Assembly: GCF_001679785.1 (NCBI RefSeq)
Contig: NZ_CP016293.1
Span: 124,001-188,000, forward strand
Source of the DNA: Rhizobium leguminosarum
Lineage (GTDB): Bacteria > Pseudomonadota > Alphaproteobacteria > Rhizobiales > Rhizobiaceae
Reading direction: 5' to 3'
DNA: 64,000 bases
This document shows, one piece after another, positions 8,554-17,639 of the stretch. The position numbers and the translations under genes were made by a program. The first letter of the stretch is position 1. The number at the start of each line of letters is the position of its first letter. The notes under the pieces are model-generated. The model did no database searches. It saw nothing but the letters and a program-made list of their open reading frames with translations, and had not been told where the DNA came from.

Positions 8554-9807
8554 CTATTTCGCCTCTGCCATCTTCGCCTGGATCTGCTTCATGCCGTCCT
8601 CGCCGCCGATCTGGCCGGAGATCAGGCCCTGGATGACCTGGAAGTAGGTGTCGAGCACGGTGCCGGGCAGATAGACGCTCGGATTGTAGCCGACGCCGCC
8701 GGCGGCAGCGGCGAAGATATCCTTCAGCACAGGGGTTGGCGGCTCGACGCCCGGGATTTCGCGCGGATAGATCATCGTGCTTGCCGGATCCTGCGCGCGT
8801 TTCTTCATCACCGCATCCGACAGCATGAAGTCGATCCACTTCACTGCGAGTTCCGGCTGCCTGGAATTGACCGGCACCAGCCAGCTCCAGCCGACACCGC
8901 CGGTCGGCATCGCCGCACCCTTGATGTCGGAAGGCATGGGCGCGTAACCGGCGTTAGTGAGGTCATAGCCTGCCTTGCGGGCATTGGCGGTGAACCACGG
9001 GCCGGCAACGAACATGGCCGCGCGCTTGTTGAACCAGAGGCGCGAAGCGCCATCGAGATCGAGGCCCGCCATTTCCTTCTTGATGTAACCTGCCTCGACC
9101 AACTTCTGCAGCCGGATGGCGCCGGCGGCGACCGAGGGATCGTCCCAGGCGATCTCACGGCGCAGCGCCTTGCCGATCACCTCCTTGCCGCTCGCAGATT
9201 GCAGCAGATTGCCGAAGAGGTGGCCGGCGCTGCCCGTCGTGCGAGGACCGATGGCGATCGGCTGCAGGCCGGTCTCATGGATCGATTTCATCAGCGCTTC
9301 GAATTCGGTCCAGGTCGCTGGGATCGTCCAGCCGGCCTTTTCGAAAATATCCTTGTGATACCAGATGCCAAGCGCATCGAGACCGTCGGGAACTTCGTAG
9401 ATCTCGCCGCCGAACTGGCCCTTCAGCTCGGTGTAGAGCCAGGGATAGATCTCATCCTTCCAGCCGCGCTTTTCATATTGCTCGGTGAGCGGCATGACCT
9501 GCTTGGCATTCCTGACGACGCTGATGCGGCCGATGCCGGAATTGGTGAGGATCACGTCAGGGCCGGCATCCGACTGGATTGCCGCCTGCACCGCGCCGTT
9601 GCTGATCGTCCCTGTCGGCGGCATGAACTCGACAGTCACGCCGGGGTTGGCCTTTTCGAAATCGGCCTTGATGCCGTTCCACAGCTGCGCGACCAGCGGT
9701 TCGGTGATCTGCTCGGGACCCCACATCTTCAGGGTTTCGGCATGCGCCGGCGAACTTATGGCGATCATCGCCACTAGCGCCGTGCTGCGGGCAAGAAATT
9801 TCAGCAT
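8554..9807 (-). CDS. Carbohydrate ABC importer substrate-binding protein, family 1
   Basis: Periplasmic binding protein of 417 residues with a clear signal peptide (MLKFLARSTALVAMIAISS, cleavage near AHAET). The body has the family 1 (MalE/UgpB) pattern, such as LKMWGPEQ at the mature start, a long alternating bilobal domain, and YPWLYTELKG. It is the first gene of the operon 9807-4121 and starts opposite the GntR regulator gene, with no other gene between. Ligand unknown; a sugar or sugar derivative is expected from the family. Confidence 0.9.
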   Translation of the reverse strand: MLKFLARSTALVAMIAISSPAHAETLKMWGPEQITEPLVAQLWNGIKADFEKANPGVTVEFMPPTGTISNGAVQAAIQSDAGPDVILTNSGIGRISVVRNAKQVMPLTEQYEKRGWKDEIYPWLYTELKGQFGGEIYEVPDGLDALGIWYHKDIFEKAGWTIPATWTEFEALMKSIHETGLQPIAIGPRTTGSAGHLFGNLLQSASGKEVIGKALRREIAWDDPSVAAGAIRLQKLVEAGYIKKEMAGLDLDGASRLWFNKRAAMFVAGPWFTANARKAGYDLTNAGYAPMPSDIKGAAMPTGGVGWSWLVPVNSRQPELAVKWIDFMLSDAVMKKRAQDPASTMIYPREIPGVEPPTPVLKDIFAAAAGGVGYNPSVYLPGTVLDTYFQVIQGLISGQIGGEDGMKQIQAKMAEAK

Positions 9808-9901
9808 TGCTCCCTCCTCCCGGGCCGCTCCGCGGCCACGTTTTTCCGTTGTTGAAAAAGGAGACCTCCCTCTCCTTCATTCTATCTGGCATTCTGGCCC
9901 G

Positions 9902-10567
9902 CTAGCGCGCCGGATTCTCCTTCTGAAACCGTGCCATGACGGCTTGCTGGACATCGCTGATATGCGCGTGCATCAGGGCCTTGGCGCGCGCGATGTCGCG
10001 CGCCCTGAAAGCCTGCAGGATCTGATCGCGCTCCTCGGCTGCCCTCTCGGCCAGATCGCGGCTCTCATTGGCGATCGAGCGGCAGATCTGGATCTGCAGC
10101 GCGAGCCGCGCCAGCGTTTCGATCAGCGGCGCGCTTCCCGAAAGCTCGGCGATGGTCTCGTGAAATTCCTTGTCGCGAATGCCGTATGTCTCCATGTCGC
10201 CGCGGCGGAGTGCTGCCACCGCCTCATCCAGGATGCGCTCGAAGCCGGCGATATGCCGATCGCTCATCTGCGGAACGGCGAGTTCGACGGCGAAGCATTC
10301 GAGCGTCTTGCGCAGATCGTAGAGGTCGTCGATCTCCTTCGGCGTGAAGCTGCGCACGAAGAAGCCGCGATAAGGCTTGATTTCGATCAGGCCCTCCTTG
10401 GCGAGCGTGCCGATCGCTTCGCGAAACGGCGTGCGGCTCACCTGCAGGCGTTCCGTCAGTTCTTTCTCGTCGATCGAGACGCCGCTCGGCAGCTCGCCGG
10501 AGACGATCAGGCGAACGATTTCCTCGTAGATCCGCTCGCGAAGGGTGAGGTGGCGCGGTGCGTTCAT
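9902..10567 (-). CDS. GntR-family transcriptional regulator, FCD subfamily
   Basis: Repressor or activator of about 221 residues. The N-terminal winged helix covers about residues 5-70 (ERIYEEIVRLI...LQVSRTPFREAI), and the C-terminal all-helical FCD ligand domain carries the metal-ligand pattern (DKEFH in its middle, a late His in HAHISD). An ATG at 10576 is an alternative start giving 3 more residues. It lies between the sugar importer operon and the divergent Tm-1/TIM-barrel genes, so it probably controls both in response to a pathway metabolite. Confidence 0.88.
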   Translation of the reverse strand: MNAPRHLTLRERIYEEIVRLIVSGELPSGVSIDEKELTERLQVSRTPFREAIGTLAKEGLIEIKPYRGFFVRSFTPKEIDDLYDLRKTLECFAVELAVPQMSDRHIAGFERILDEAVAALRRGDMETYGIRDKEFHETIAELSGSAPLIETLARLALQIQICRSIANESRDLAERAAEERDQILQAFRARDIARAKALMHAHISDVQQAVMARFQKENPAR

Positions 10568-10600
10568 GATCTCCATTTCCGTCTGGCATTCGTGGACTAA

Positions 10601-10625
10601 GTATGCAATATACGAAAGAATATAC
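10601..10625. promoter_or_regulatory. Candidate GntR/FCD operator between divergent genes
   Basis: AT-rich intergenic stretch with a GTAT-N5-ATAC inverted repeat (10601-10613) and a direct repeat AATATAC at 10607-10613 and 10619-10625, 12 bp apart. Its position between the regulator gene and the divergently read Tm-1-like gene fits an autoregulatory operator, but no binding data exist. Confidence 0.35.
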
Positions 10626-10698
10626 AATATGGAAAATACAAAACTCGGGATTTTTTCGGAAGAGAATCGAAGATCGATCAGAAAGGGGAGGAAAACCA

Positions 10699-11895
10699 AT
10701 GGGAAAGGTCTATATCGTCGGCACCTGCGACACCAAAGGCGCTGAACTGAACTATGCCAAACAGGTGGTTCTGTCGGCCGGAGCCGATGCCGTGCTGGTC
10801 GATGTCGGCACGGTTGGGGAAGGCGCCGGCGCCGATATCCAGGCGCGCGAAGTCGCCGAATTTCATCCCGAGGGTACTGCGGCCGTGCTCGGGCAGACCG
10901 ATCGGGGAACGGCGGTTTCGGCCATGGCCAAGGCGCTGACGGCCTTCCTGAAATCGCGCAACGACATCGGTGCCGTCCTTGGCCTTGGCGGAACCGGCAA
11001 TACCGCGCTGGTGACAGAGGCGATGCGGGCACTTCCCATCGGTGTGCCGAAACTGATGGTCTCAACGGTCGCCTCGGGCAATGTGGCGCCCTATGTCGGA
11101 CCGAATGATCTCACCATGATGTATTCGGTCGTCGACGTCGCCGGCTTGAACGCGATCTCGCGCAGGGTGATCGGCAATGCCGGAAATGCGGCAGCCGGCA
11201 TGGCCCGCAACACCATCCCCGCCTCTAGGGATGATCGCCCGGGCATCGGCATGACCATGTTCGGCGTCACCACCTCCTGCGTCACCCAGATCCGCGAGAT
11301 GCTTGGCAAGACGCATGAAATCTACGTCTTCCATGCGACTGGGGTCGGTGGCCAGTCGATGGAGAAACTTGTCGATTCCGGCCTGCTGCAGGGTGTAATC
11401 GACGTGACGACGACTGAGGTTCCCGACCTTCTCATCGGCGGCGTCTTTCCGGCGACCGAAGATCGCTTCGGCGCCATCATCCGCACCGGTCTGCCCTATA
11501 TCGGCTCGGTCGGCGCCGTGGATATGGTAAATTTCGGCGCGCACGAAACCGTGCCGGCGCCTTTCCGCGACCGTAAGCTTCACGTCCACAATGCGCAGGT
11601 GACCCTGATGCGCACCACCCCGAAGGAAAATCGCAGGATCGGTGCCTTCATCGTCGAACGGCTCAACCGGATGCAGGGTTCGGTTCGCTTCCTGCTGCCG
11701 CTTCAGGGCGTTTCGGCAATCGATGCTGCCGGTCAGCCATTCCATGACCCCGAAGCCGACGAGGCGCTGTTTTCCGCCATTCGCGCCGGCTGGCGCGATG
11801 CGCCAAACAGGCGCCTCGTCGAGATAGACGCCCATATCAACAGCGCGGAATTTGCCGCGGCACTCGTTGCCAGCTTCCATGAGATCCATGCCTGA
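10699..11895 (+). CDS. Tm-1-like ATP-binding domain protein (UPF0261 family)
   Basis: Protein of 398 residues starting [14 protein letters not shown]; the opening [10 protein letters not shown] and the later glycine-rich [10 protein letters not shown] are hallmarks of the family related to the N-terminal domain of the tomato Tm-1 resistance protein. The ATG at 10699 is preceded by GGGGAGGA at 6 bases; the frame opens earlier but has no such site. It overlaps the next gene, a TIM-barrel protein; in plants the two domains occur in one Tm-1 protein, so the bacterial pair probably forms one complex. The enzyme reaction is not established. Its place next to the GntR gene and sugar importer argues for a catabolic role. 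Confidence 0.85.
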   Translation: MGKVYIVGTCDTKGAELNYAKQVVLSAGADAVLVDVGTVGEGAGADIQAREVAEFHPEGTAAVLGQTDRGTAVSAMAKALTAFLKSRNDIGAVLGLGGTGNTALVTEAMRALPIGVPKLMVSTVASGNVAPYVGPNDLTMMYSVVDVAGLNAISRRVIGNAGNAAAGMARNTIPASRDDRPGIGMTMFGVTTSCVTQIREMLGKTHEIYVFHATGVGGQSMEKLVDSGLLQGVIDVTTTEVPDLLIGGVFPATEDRFGAIIRTGLPYIGSVGAVDMVNFGAHETVPAPFRDRKLHVHNAQVTLMRTTPKENRRIGAFIVERLNRMQGSVRFLLPLQGVSAIDAAGQPFHDPEADEALFSAIRAGWRDAPNRRLVEIDAHINSAEFAAALVASFHEIHA

Positions 11896-11905
11896 GGAGA
11901 GAGTT

Positions 11906-12730
11906 TTGACCCGCATCAACCGAGACGACATTCTGAGCAAGCTTCGCCGCAAAATCGCCGATGGCCGGCCGATCATCGGCGGAGGCGCCGGCACCGGTCT
12001 TTCTGCCACGAGCGAGGAAGCCGGTGGCATCGACCTGATCGTCATCTACAATTCCGGCCGTTACCGCATGGCCGGGCGCGGCTCGCTTGCCGGCCTGCTC
12101 GCCTATGGCAATGCCAACGAGATCGTCAAAGAAATGGGCCGCGAGGTCCTGCCGGTCGTGCGCCACACGCCGGTGCTCGCCGGTGTCAACGGCACCGATC
12201 CCTTCATGCTGCCCGATCACTTCCTCGACGAGCTGAAGGCAATGGGTTTTGCCGGCATCCAGAACTTTCCGACCGTCGGGCTGATCGACGGAACGTTCCG
12301 CGCCAATCTCGAAGAGACCGGCATGGGCTTCGATCTGGAAATCGATATCATCGCCCGCGCCAACGCCAAGGATATGCTGACGACGCCCTATGTCTTCAGC
12401 AGCAAGGACGCCATTGCCATGACCAGAGCCGGCGCGGACATCGTGGTCTGCCATCTCGGTCTGACCACGGGCGGTGCGATCGGTGCCGAAACGGCGCTGA
12501 CACTCGACGGATGCGTGGAGAAGATTAACGAATGGTCGGATGCCGCAAGGTCGGTACGCGGGGATGTCATCGTGCTCTGCCATGGCGGTCCGATCGCCAT
12601 GCCTGCTGATGCGGCCTATGTGCTCGCCCGCTGCAAGGGTTCCCACGGCTTTTACGGCGCGAGTTCAATGGAGCGATTGCCGACCGAGGTTGCGATCCGG
12701 GCGCAGGTCGAACAATTCGCGACGATATAG
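11906..12730 (+). CDS. Phosphoenolpyruvate hydrolase-family TIM-barrel protein (partner of Tm-1-like protein)
   Basis: TIM-barrel protein of about 274 residues, equivalent to the C-terminal half of plant Tm-1. Conserved stretches include [10 protein letters not shown] near the start, [15 protein letters not shown] in the middle and [10 protein letters not shown] later. Start: TTG at 11906 has GAGGAG 6 bases upstream; an ATG at 11888 in the same frame would overlap the end of the preceding gene and add 6 residues, but lacks a clear ribosome site. Family members are labelled phosphoenolpyruvate hydrolase or TIM-barrel signalling protein; actual activity here is unproven. Confidence 0.85.
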   Translation: MTRINRDDILSKLRRKIADGRPIIGGGAGTGLSATSEEAGGIDLIVIYNSGRYRMAGRGSLAGLLAYGNANEIVKEMGREVLPVVRHTPVLAGVNGTDPFMLPDHFLDELKAMGFAGIQNFPTVGLIDGTFRANLEETGMGFDLEIDIIARANAKDMLTTPYVFSSKDAIAMTRAGADIVVCHLGLTTGGAIGAETALTLDGCVEKINEWSDAARSVRGDVIVLCHGGPIAMPADAAYVLARCKGSHGFYGASSMERLPTEVAIRAQVEQFATI

Positions 12731-12817
12731 GCATGGCCTGGATTGGGCACGAAGCCTGCTGGCGGCTCCACCGATGTGGCGCGCCGGTAGCAGCGAGCAA
12801 GGGCTCGACCATCGCGG

Positions 12818-13669
12818 TCAGTTGTCTATTCCGGAGTGCGCGATGATCTCATCCAGCTGCTCGACGAGCACGCGGCTGCCCTTCACGTCGGTCGCCATCC
12901 TGGAAAAGACGTCCGCCATGCCGCGGAAGATGGTCGCGGCCGGATCATCTTCGCCAAGGAAATCGGCAATCTCCTGCATTTCGGCAACCCACCGATAGGC
13001 TTTCGGATACATGTCGGGTATGGATCCCGACAGCCTGCGATCGATGTCGGGAAGGCTTTCGGAAAGCTCGGCTTTCAGGCTTTCGGCCGCACCGGAACGC
13101 GATGCGGCAAGCAGCATGGCGGTGCCAAGGCCGACAAATCCCTTGTTGATGCCGGCATAACACATCTTCAGTGCCGAGGCGGCGCCGAGCGGTCCGTCGA
13201 GCCGGCGGATCCGCAGGCCGCAATCCTCGAGCGGCCTGCTTCGCTCCGCGATATCGCCGCTGATATAGATGGTCGGACCTGATTTGCCGGGGACCGGCGG
13301 CCCGCCGATGATCGCACCGTCAAGCACCTCGACGCTGCTGCCTTCGAACCGTGCCGCCAAAGCCTGCATGGTTTTCGGCGCAATCGCGTTGAGGTCGATG
13401 AAGGGCGGCGGCGCCGGCATCCCAGACGATATGTCCGCGACGAGTTCGGCGACCTTGATCGCCTCCGCCGGTGGAACGATCGACAGGATCAGCTCGGCCT
13501 TCGTCAGCTCCTGGCGGCCGACCGGCACCATGCCGGCTGCCTTTGCCCGCGCTATCGTCTGCTCGCTCCTGCCCTCGAGGTCAGTCAGCACCGTGGCGCC
13601 GTGGTCGATCAGCCGTTTGGCGACGGCACTTCCCATCGCGCCCGATCCGATAATCGCAAAATTCGGCAT
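12818..13669 (-). CDS. NAD(P)-dependent oxidoreductase of the 6-phosphogluconate dehydrogenase-like/DUF1932 type
   Basis: Beta-hydroxyacid dehydrogenase-like protein of 283 residues. The N-terminal NAD(P)-binding fold shows GSGAMGSAV at residues 8-16, and the C-terminal helical domain has the conserved lysine region MCYAGINKGF (DUF1932). The ATG at 13669 is preceded by GAGG at 5 bases; the frame is open to 13720 without support. It is convergent with the Tm-1/TIM-barrel pair, so a shared pathway is possible but not shown. A substrate of the hydroxy-acid type is expected from the family. Confidence 0.85.
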   Translation of the reverse strand: MPNFAIIGSGAMGSAVAKRLIDHGATVLTDLEGRSEQTIARAKAAGMVPVGRQELTKAELILSIVPPAEAIKVAELVADISSGMPAPPPFIDLNAIAPKTMQALAARFEGSSVEVLDGAIIGGPPVPGKSGPTIYISGDIAERSRPLEDCGLRIRRLDGPLGAASALKMCYAGINKGFVGLGTAMLLAASRSGAAESLKAELSESLPDIDRRLSGSIPDMYPKAYRWVAEMQEIADFLGEDDPAATIFRGMADVFSRMATDVKGSRVLVEQLDEIIAHSGIDN

Positions 13670-14003
13670 GTGAACCTCAATCAATGACATCATCAGATTA
13701 GAACTGTTGCCGGGGGCCATATCGTCAACTGCGACGATTCAGCCGGAACCCCTTCCGAAGAGCCGGCCGCTTCATGCGCGCTGCCGTTGCGGCACTTTTT
13801 CTTGATATTCGTCCGGAAAGCTCGGCGTCCCCAGCGGAAGACGCGGCGTTGTTCTAAGTAAGTTCTGGCGAGCTTGCGCGACAGCGGGCGCTTTATCGGA
13901 TTGACGTCGACCAGCGGCCGGCCTCCCCTCCCCGCCGGCGGCCCGACAACCTATATCATTGCCAAGCCAACCAGCAGTATTCGCTGCCCGACCGGAGACA
14001 TGT
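13670..14003. other. Gene-free stretch between divergent genes
   Basis: 334 bases between the DUF1932-type oxidoreductase and the DnaJ gene, which are read away from each other, so promoters for both must lie here. A CCTATAT at 13950-13956 resembles a sigma-32-type -10 element, but no CTTG -35 element was found at the right distance. No convincing gene or repeat was seen. Confidence 0.6.
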
Positions 14004-14917
14004 ATGAGCCAGGATCCCTACGAGCTTCTGGGCGTGAAACGCGATGCGACGCAAAAGGATATTCAAAGCGCGTTCCGCAAGCTCGCCAAGAAACTTCACC
14101 CCGACCTTAACCCCGGCGACAAAAAGCTGAGGAACGGTTCAAGCAAATTTCAACGGCCTACGAGATCTTGAGTGACGAGCAAAAACGCGGACGCTTTGAC
14201 CGCGGCGAGATCGATATAACGGGCGCCGAGCGGGCGCAGCGCAATTATTACCGCGACTACGCGTCGAAGAGCGGGCCTGGCGATCCCTACCACAACAGCG
14301 CCGGCTTTGCCGATTTCAGCGATGCCGACGATATCTTCGCCAGCTTCTTTTCACGTCGTACCGGCGGCGGCCAGACCCGCGGTCGTGGCCGTGACCGGCA
14401 ATTTTCCATGGAGGTCGACTTTCTCGAGGCCGTCAACGGCACCAGGACGGAGGTCAAGATGCCGAATGGTCCGGCGCTCGACGTGCAGATCCCGCCGGGG
14501 ACGCGCGACGGCCAGACCTTGCGGTTGCGCGGCAAGGGCGAGCCGGGCATCGGCGGCGGGCCGGTGGGCGATGCCCTGATCGAAATCCGTGTGCGCCCGC
14601 ACCGCTTCTTTACGCGAGACGGCGACGATATCCGCCTGGAACTGCCGATCTCCCTCAGTGAGGCTGTGCTTGGCGGCAAGGTTCGCGTGCCGACGCCGTC
14701 GGGACCGGTCAATCTGACGCTGCCGCCCCATTCGAACACGGGCAAGGTCCTGCGTCTCAAGAGCAAAGGTGTTTCAAAACGCGGCGGCGGACACGGCGAC
14801 GTCTACATCTCGCTGAAGATCGTGCTACCCGACGCCCCGGATGAGCGGCTGACGGCCTTGATGAAGGAATGGGCGACGGCAAACTCCTACGATCCGAGAA
14901 AGAACATGGAGGCTTGA
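14004..14917 (+). pseudogene. cbpA: CbpA-type DnaJ co-chaperone, interrupted by a one-base frameshift
   Basis: Class II J-domain protein: J domain with the HPD motif ([11 protein letters not shown]), a short linker, then the two C-terminal substrate-binding domains, with no zinc-finger region. The reading frame breaks at the AAAAAG run at 14121-14126. In the start frame the product ends after about 55 residues; shifting back one base restores ...[17 protein letters not shown] and joins the rest, which is then open to 14917. Adding one base gives 305 codons, a normal CbpA length. GGAG lies 6 bases before the ATG. The modulator gene cbpM follows at once. Either a real inactivating deletion or a sequencing error; the downstream part could only be made separately by internal initiation. 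Confidence 0.85.
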
Positions 14918-14919
14918 TC

Positions 14920-15243
14920 ATGGATGATCTCGAATTCCGTCTTTACTTGAAAATCGACATCGTCCAGCTCGACCTCTGGATCGAACAGGGTTGGCTGATC
15001 CCGGAGACATCAGGCGGCCAGAGGCAATTTCGCGACGCCGACGTCGCACGCGCCCGGCTGATCCTGGACCTCATGGGAAACATGGGTGTCAACGAAGCCG
15101 GCGTCGATATCGTCATGGAGCTGATCGACGAGTTGCACGGCCTGCGGGGAACGATGGGCAAGCTGATGACCGCCATCGGCAAGCAGGAGCGGGATGTTCA
15201 GCGCCGGCTGTTCGAGAGCCTCGAGGAGATCGACCGGTTTTAG
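14920..15243 (+). CDS. cbpM: CbpM-like chaperone modulator
   Basis: Protein of 107 residues beginning MDDLEFRLYLKID, with a MerR-like winged-helix core (IEQGWLIPETSGGQRQF) followed by helices. CbpM proteins bind the J domain of CbpA and restrain its co-chaperone activity. The ATG is 2 bases after the cbpA stop with GGAGG upstream, so both are on one message. The gene itself is intact although its partner is frameshifted. Confidence 0.85.
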   Translation: MDDLEFRLYLKIDIVQLDLWIEQGWLIPETSGGQRQFRDADVARARLILDLMGNMGVNEAGVDIVMELIDELHGLRGTMGKLMTAIGKQERDVQRRLFESLEEIDRF

Positions 15244-15256
15244 CCAGAACCAGCTT

Positions 15257-16186
15257 CTACGTGGTGAACCAATAGCGGACGATGTGGAAGAACAGCGGTG
15301 CGGCGAAGGTGATGGAGTCCAGGCGGTCAAGCACGCCGCCATGGCCCTCGATCACATAGCCCCAGTCCTTGGCATTGAGATCGCGCTTGATGGCCGAGAG
15401 CACGAAGCCGCCGAAGAAACCGGCGACGACGATGACCGTACTGATGGCTGCGGCCTGCAGCGGCGAAAACGGCGTCAGGCGATATAGCAGTGTTCCGACG
15501 AGAATGGCCGAAGCGCCGCCTCCGACCAGCCCTTCGATCGTCTTCGACGGGCTGATATTCGGCGAGAAACGGTGCTTTCCGAGGAGCTTGCCCCAGACAT
15601 ACTGGAAGACGTCGCTGAGCTGCACGACCACGACCAGATAGACGAGGAGGAGCGCCGACGGCGTGCCGGTCTCGAGCATGAGCAGGGCGGGAGCGTGGCT
15701 GATCGAATAGACCGTCAGCATCAATCCCCATTGCACCCTGGCGCTGCGGGCGAGGAATTCGTTGACGTCACCCGTCAAGGTCGCCACCGCCGGCAGGATC
15801 AGGAAGGCATAGACCGGGATGAAGATCGCAAACAGGCCGTACCATTCCGTTCCGAGCAGCACGTAATGCAGCGGCAGCACAACGAAGAAGGACAGGAAAA
15901 GCGCCAGGTGATCGCCGCGCCGCGATGGTGTCAGGGTCCAGAATTCGCGAAGCGCCATAAAGGATAGGAATGCGAACAGGATGACCGTGGCCGTGTCGCC
16001 GAGCAGGATTGCCCCGCCGAACACTGCGACCATGATCCACCAGGAGCGGATACGGGCGTTGAGATTTTGGACGGTGGCGACGGAGCCGGGCTCGGTCGCA
16101 CGCCGCTGAAGGATGAAACCGATGGCCGAGGCGACGGCAAGCAGGCCGAGGATCGCGGCCAGCACGATGGAGAACAGACTGGTCAT
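15257..16186 (-). CDS. Phosphatidate cytidylyltransferase-like membrane enzyme
   Basis: Polytopic inner-membrane protein of 309 residues that should make CDP-diacylglycerol from phosphatidate and CTP. The CdsA signature is visible near the C-terminus: SAIKRDLNAKDWG (S-x2-K-R-x4-K-D), followed by GHGGVLDRLDS with the metal-ligand Asp residues. SPSKTIEGLVGG is the second conserved block. Its ATG overlaps the stop of the acyltransferase gene (ATGA at 16183-16186). It is probably an accessory CdsA serving the dedicated lipid operon described here rather than the housekeeping copy, much as E. coli YnbB accompanies YnbA. Confidence 0.88.
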   Translation of the reverse strand: MTSLFSIVLAAILGLLAVASAIGFILQRRATEPGSVATVQNLNARIRSWWIMVAVFGGAILLGDTATVILFAFLSFMALREFWTLTPSRRGDHLALFLSFFVVLPLHYVLLGTEWYGLFAIFIPVYAFLILPAVATLTGDVNEFLARSARVQWGLMLTVYSISHAPALLMLETGTPSALLLVYLVVVVQLSDVFQYVWGKLLGKHRFSPNISPSKTIEGLVGGGASAILVGTLLYRLTPFSPLQAAAISTVIVVAGFFGGFVLSAIKRDLNAKDWGYVIEGHGGVLDRLDSITFAAPLFFHIVRYWFTT

Positions 16187-16803
16187 GCGGTATGCCCCCC
16201 ATCTGCGAGTTCAATGACCGCGGCGCGCGCGCGAGCCAGGAAGCTGTCCTTTTCCTCGCCCGGTTCGACGCGGAGCGGTTTGCCGAAGCGCGCCGTGCAG
16301 GTGATCGGGACGATCAGCATGCTTCCCTTCGGCAGGATGCGCTGAAGGTTGTCGAGATGGATCGGTACGAGATCGACATCCGGAAAACGGCAGGCGAGGC
16401 GATAGATGCCGCTGCGGAACGGGGCGATCTCATCGGTGGCGCTTCTCGTTCCCTCAGGAAAAATCAGGATCGAACGGCCTTCCTCGAGCAGGCGCTCGAG
16501 AGGCTCCAGCGGGTTGCTGTCCGGCGCAGGCTTGCGGTCTATCAGGACGGCGCGCAGGCATTTCTCCGCGATGAAGCGGCGAAGTGCGCTCGTTCCCCAA
16601 TAGTCTCGTGCGGCGACCGGATGGGTCAGCCGGCGCACCGGCCACGGCAGGGCGGCCATGACGGCGACAGTATCGATATGGCTGTTGTGATTGGCGAAAT
16701 AGATGCGGCGGCTGGGATCGGGGGCGCAGCCCCGCCACTCGCTTCGGGCGCCGACCAGGATACGGACGAACAGCACGAGAAGGCGACGGATGAGCGCGAT
16801 CAT
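16183..16803 (-). CDS. 1-acyl-glycerol-3-phosphate acyltransferase-like protein (PlsC family)
   Basis: Membrane-associated acyltransferase of 206 residues with both PlsC blocks: the catalytic H-x4-D as NHNSHID (His39, Asp44) and FPEGTRS at about 115-121. It should acylate lysophosphatidate or a related acceptor. The start at 16803 gives an ATGA overlap with the CDP-alcohol transferase stop; the longer frame to 16881 has no support. Central gene of a three-gene lipid operon. Confidence 0.87.
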   Translation of the reverse strand: MIALIRRLLVLFVRILVGARSEWRGCAPDPSRRIYFANHNSHIDTVAVMAALPWPVRRLTHPVAARDYWGTSALRRFIAEKCLRAVLIDRKPAPDSNPLEPLERLLEEGRSILIFPEGTRSATDEIAPFRSGIYRLACRFPDVDLVPIHLDNLQRILPKGSMLIVPITCTARFGKPLRVEPGEEKDSFLARARAAVIELADGGHTA

Positions 16804-17429
16804 AGTCTCTCCAGCGAACGGGCAAGCGTTATCGTGCGTGTGATGCAGGTGACAAGGCTGCCGGCCGCGATGACCGCGCATGCCAGGATCAGCGACCAGT
16901 GGCCGCCTGATATCAGCGTCTCGACGCTCTGGGCGAGGAGGCCCGCCGTCAGCACCGCCATGCGGCGCTGCTTGGCCATGACGCCGCTGAAGTCCTGGGG
17001 AAGACCGACCGATCCTCCGAAGACCCTGATATAGGCGGTGAGTGCGGCGAGCAGCGCAGCCAGCCAGCCGAGCCAGCCAAAGCCGCAGGCATAGCCAGCC
17101 GCGACGAGAAACAGGCTGTCGGCGACCCGGTCGGGAAATTCATTATAGAGCGGCCCGCTCATGGTTTTCTTGCCGCCTTCGATCGCGACCATTCCGTCCA
17201 GCAGATTGCAGACGAGCCGCAGTTGCACCGAGATCGCGGCGCAGACCATGGCAATCGGATGTGTTGTAAAAACGATGAGTGCTACGCCTATACCCGCGAA
17301 TACGATCGATAAAAGCGAAATGCCGTTCGGTGTCGCGCCGCTCCGCGCCAGCCATGCGCTAAGGCCGATGGCCCAGGACGACGACCGGCTCGCGATCGGT
17401 CGCCGCGAGGCGCCCTCTTCATCCCCCAT
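16800..17429 (-). CDS. CDP-alcohol phosphatidyltransferase-family membrane protein with variant active-site motif
   Basis: Integral membrane protein of 209 residues. The family motif (D-x2-D-G-x2-A-R-x8-G-x3-D-x3-D) is recognisable by spacing around residues 75-100, but three positions differ: the first Asp is Asn75, the Arg is Ile83 and the third Asp is Asn96; Asp78, Gly79, Gly92 and Asp100 are kept, and an extra Asp is at 104. The start at 17429 has GGGGGA upstream. It heads an operon with PlsC-like and CdsA-like genes, comparable to E. coli ynbABC. The lipid product is unknown, and activity should not be assumed because metal ligands are altered. Confidence 0.82.
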   Translation of the reverse strand: MGDEEGASRRPIASRSSSWAIGLSAWLARSGATPNGISLLSIVFAGIGVALIVFTTHPIAMVCAAISVQLRLVCNLLDGMVAIEGGKKTMSGPLYNEFPDRVADSLFLVAAGYACGFGWLGWLAALLAALTAYIRVFGGSVGLPQDFSGVMAKQRRMAVLTAGLLAQSVETLISGGHWSLILACAVIAAGSLVTCITRTITLARSLERL

Positions 17430-17577
17430 TTCATGTCCCCCAACCCCGATGATCCTTGCATATCCTGCCGACGTCGTCACGCCAAGATGTAACACCTTGT
17501 AAATCCAGCCCATCGCGCTTCGGCGAGCCGGCGGCGAGCATGGGTCGAACAGCCTGATTTTCAAGCCTGTTTGCTGC

Positions 17578-17605
17578 TTGACACATTTTTGAGCGCTACT
17601 ATGAT
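17578..17605 (+). promoter_or_regulatory. Sigma-70-type promoter for the BMP transporter operon
   Basis: TTGACA at 17578-17583 and TATGAT at 17600-17605 are separated by 16 bases, a near-consensus housekeeping promoter, with the start codon of the binding-protein gene 35 bases downstream. Confidence 0.65.
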
Positions 17606-17639
17606 TTTTGAACCAAATGGTAAAAAAGGGGAACAATCA

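Noticed and set aside
13950..13956. Heat-shock (sigma-32) promoter for cbpA
   Set aside because: The -10-like CCTATAT is present but no CTTG -35 element at the needed distance.
14121..14126. Programmed -1 frameshifting in cbpA
   Set aside because: Going back one base does restore the frame, but the run is C-AAA-AAG rather than a true X-XXY-YYZ slippery heptamer, and no CbpA is known to use this. A deletion or read error is the simpler explanation.
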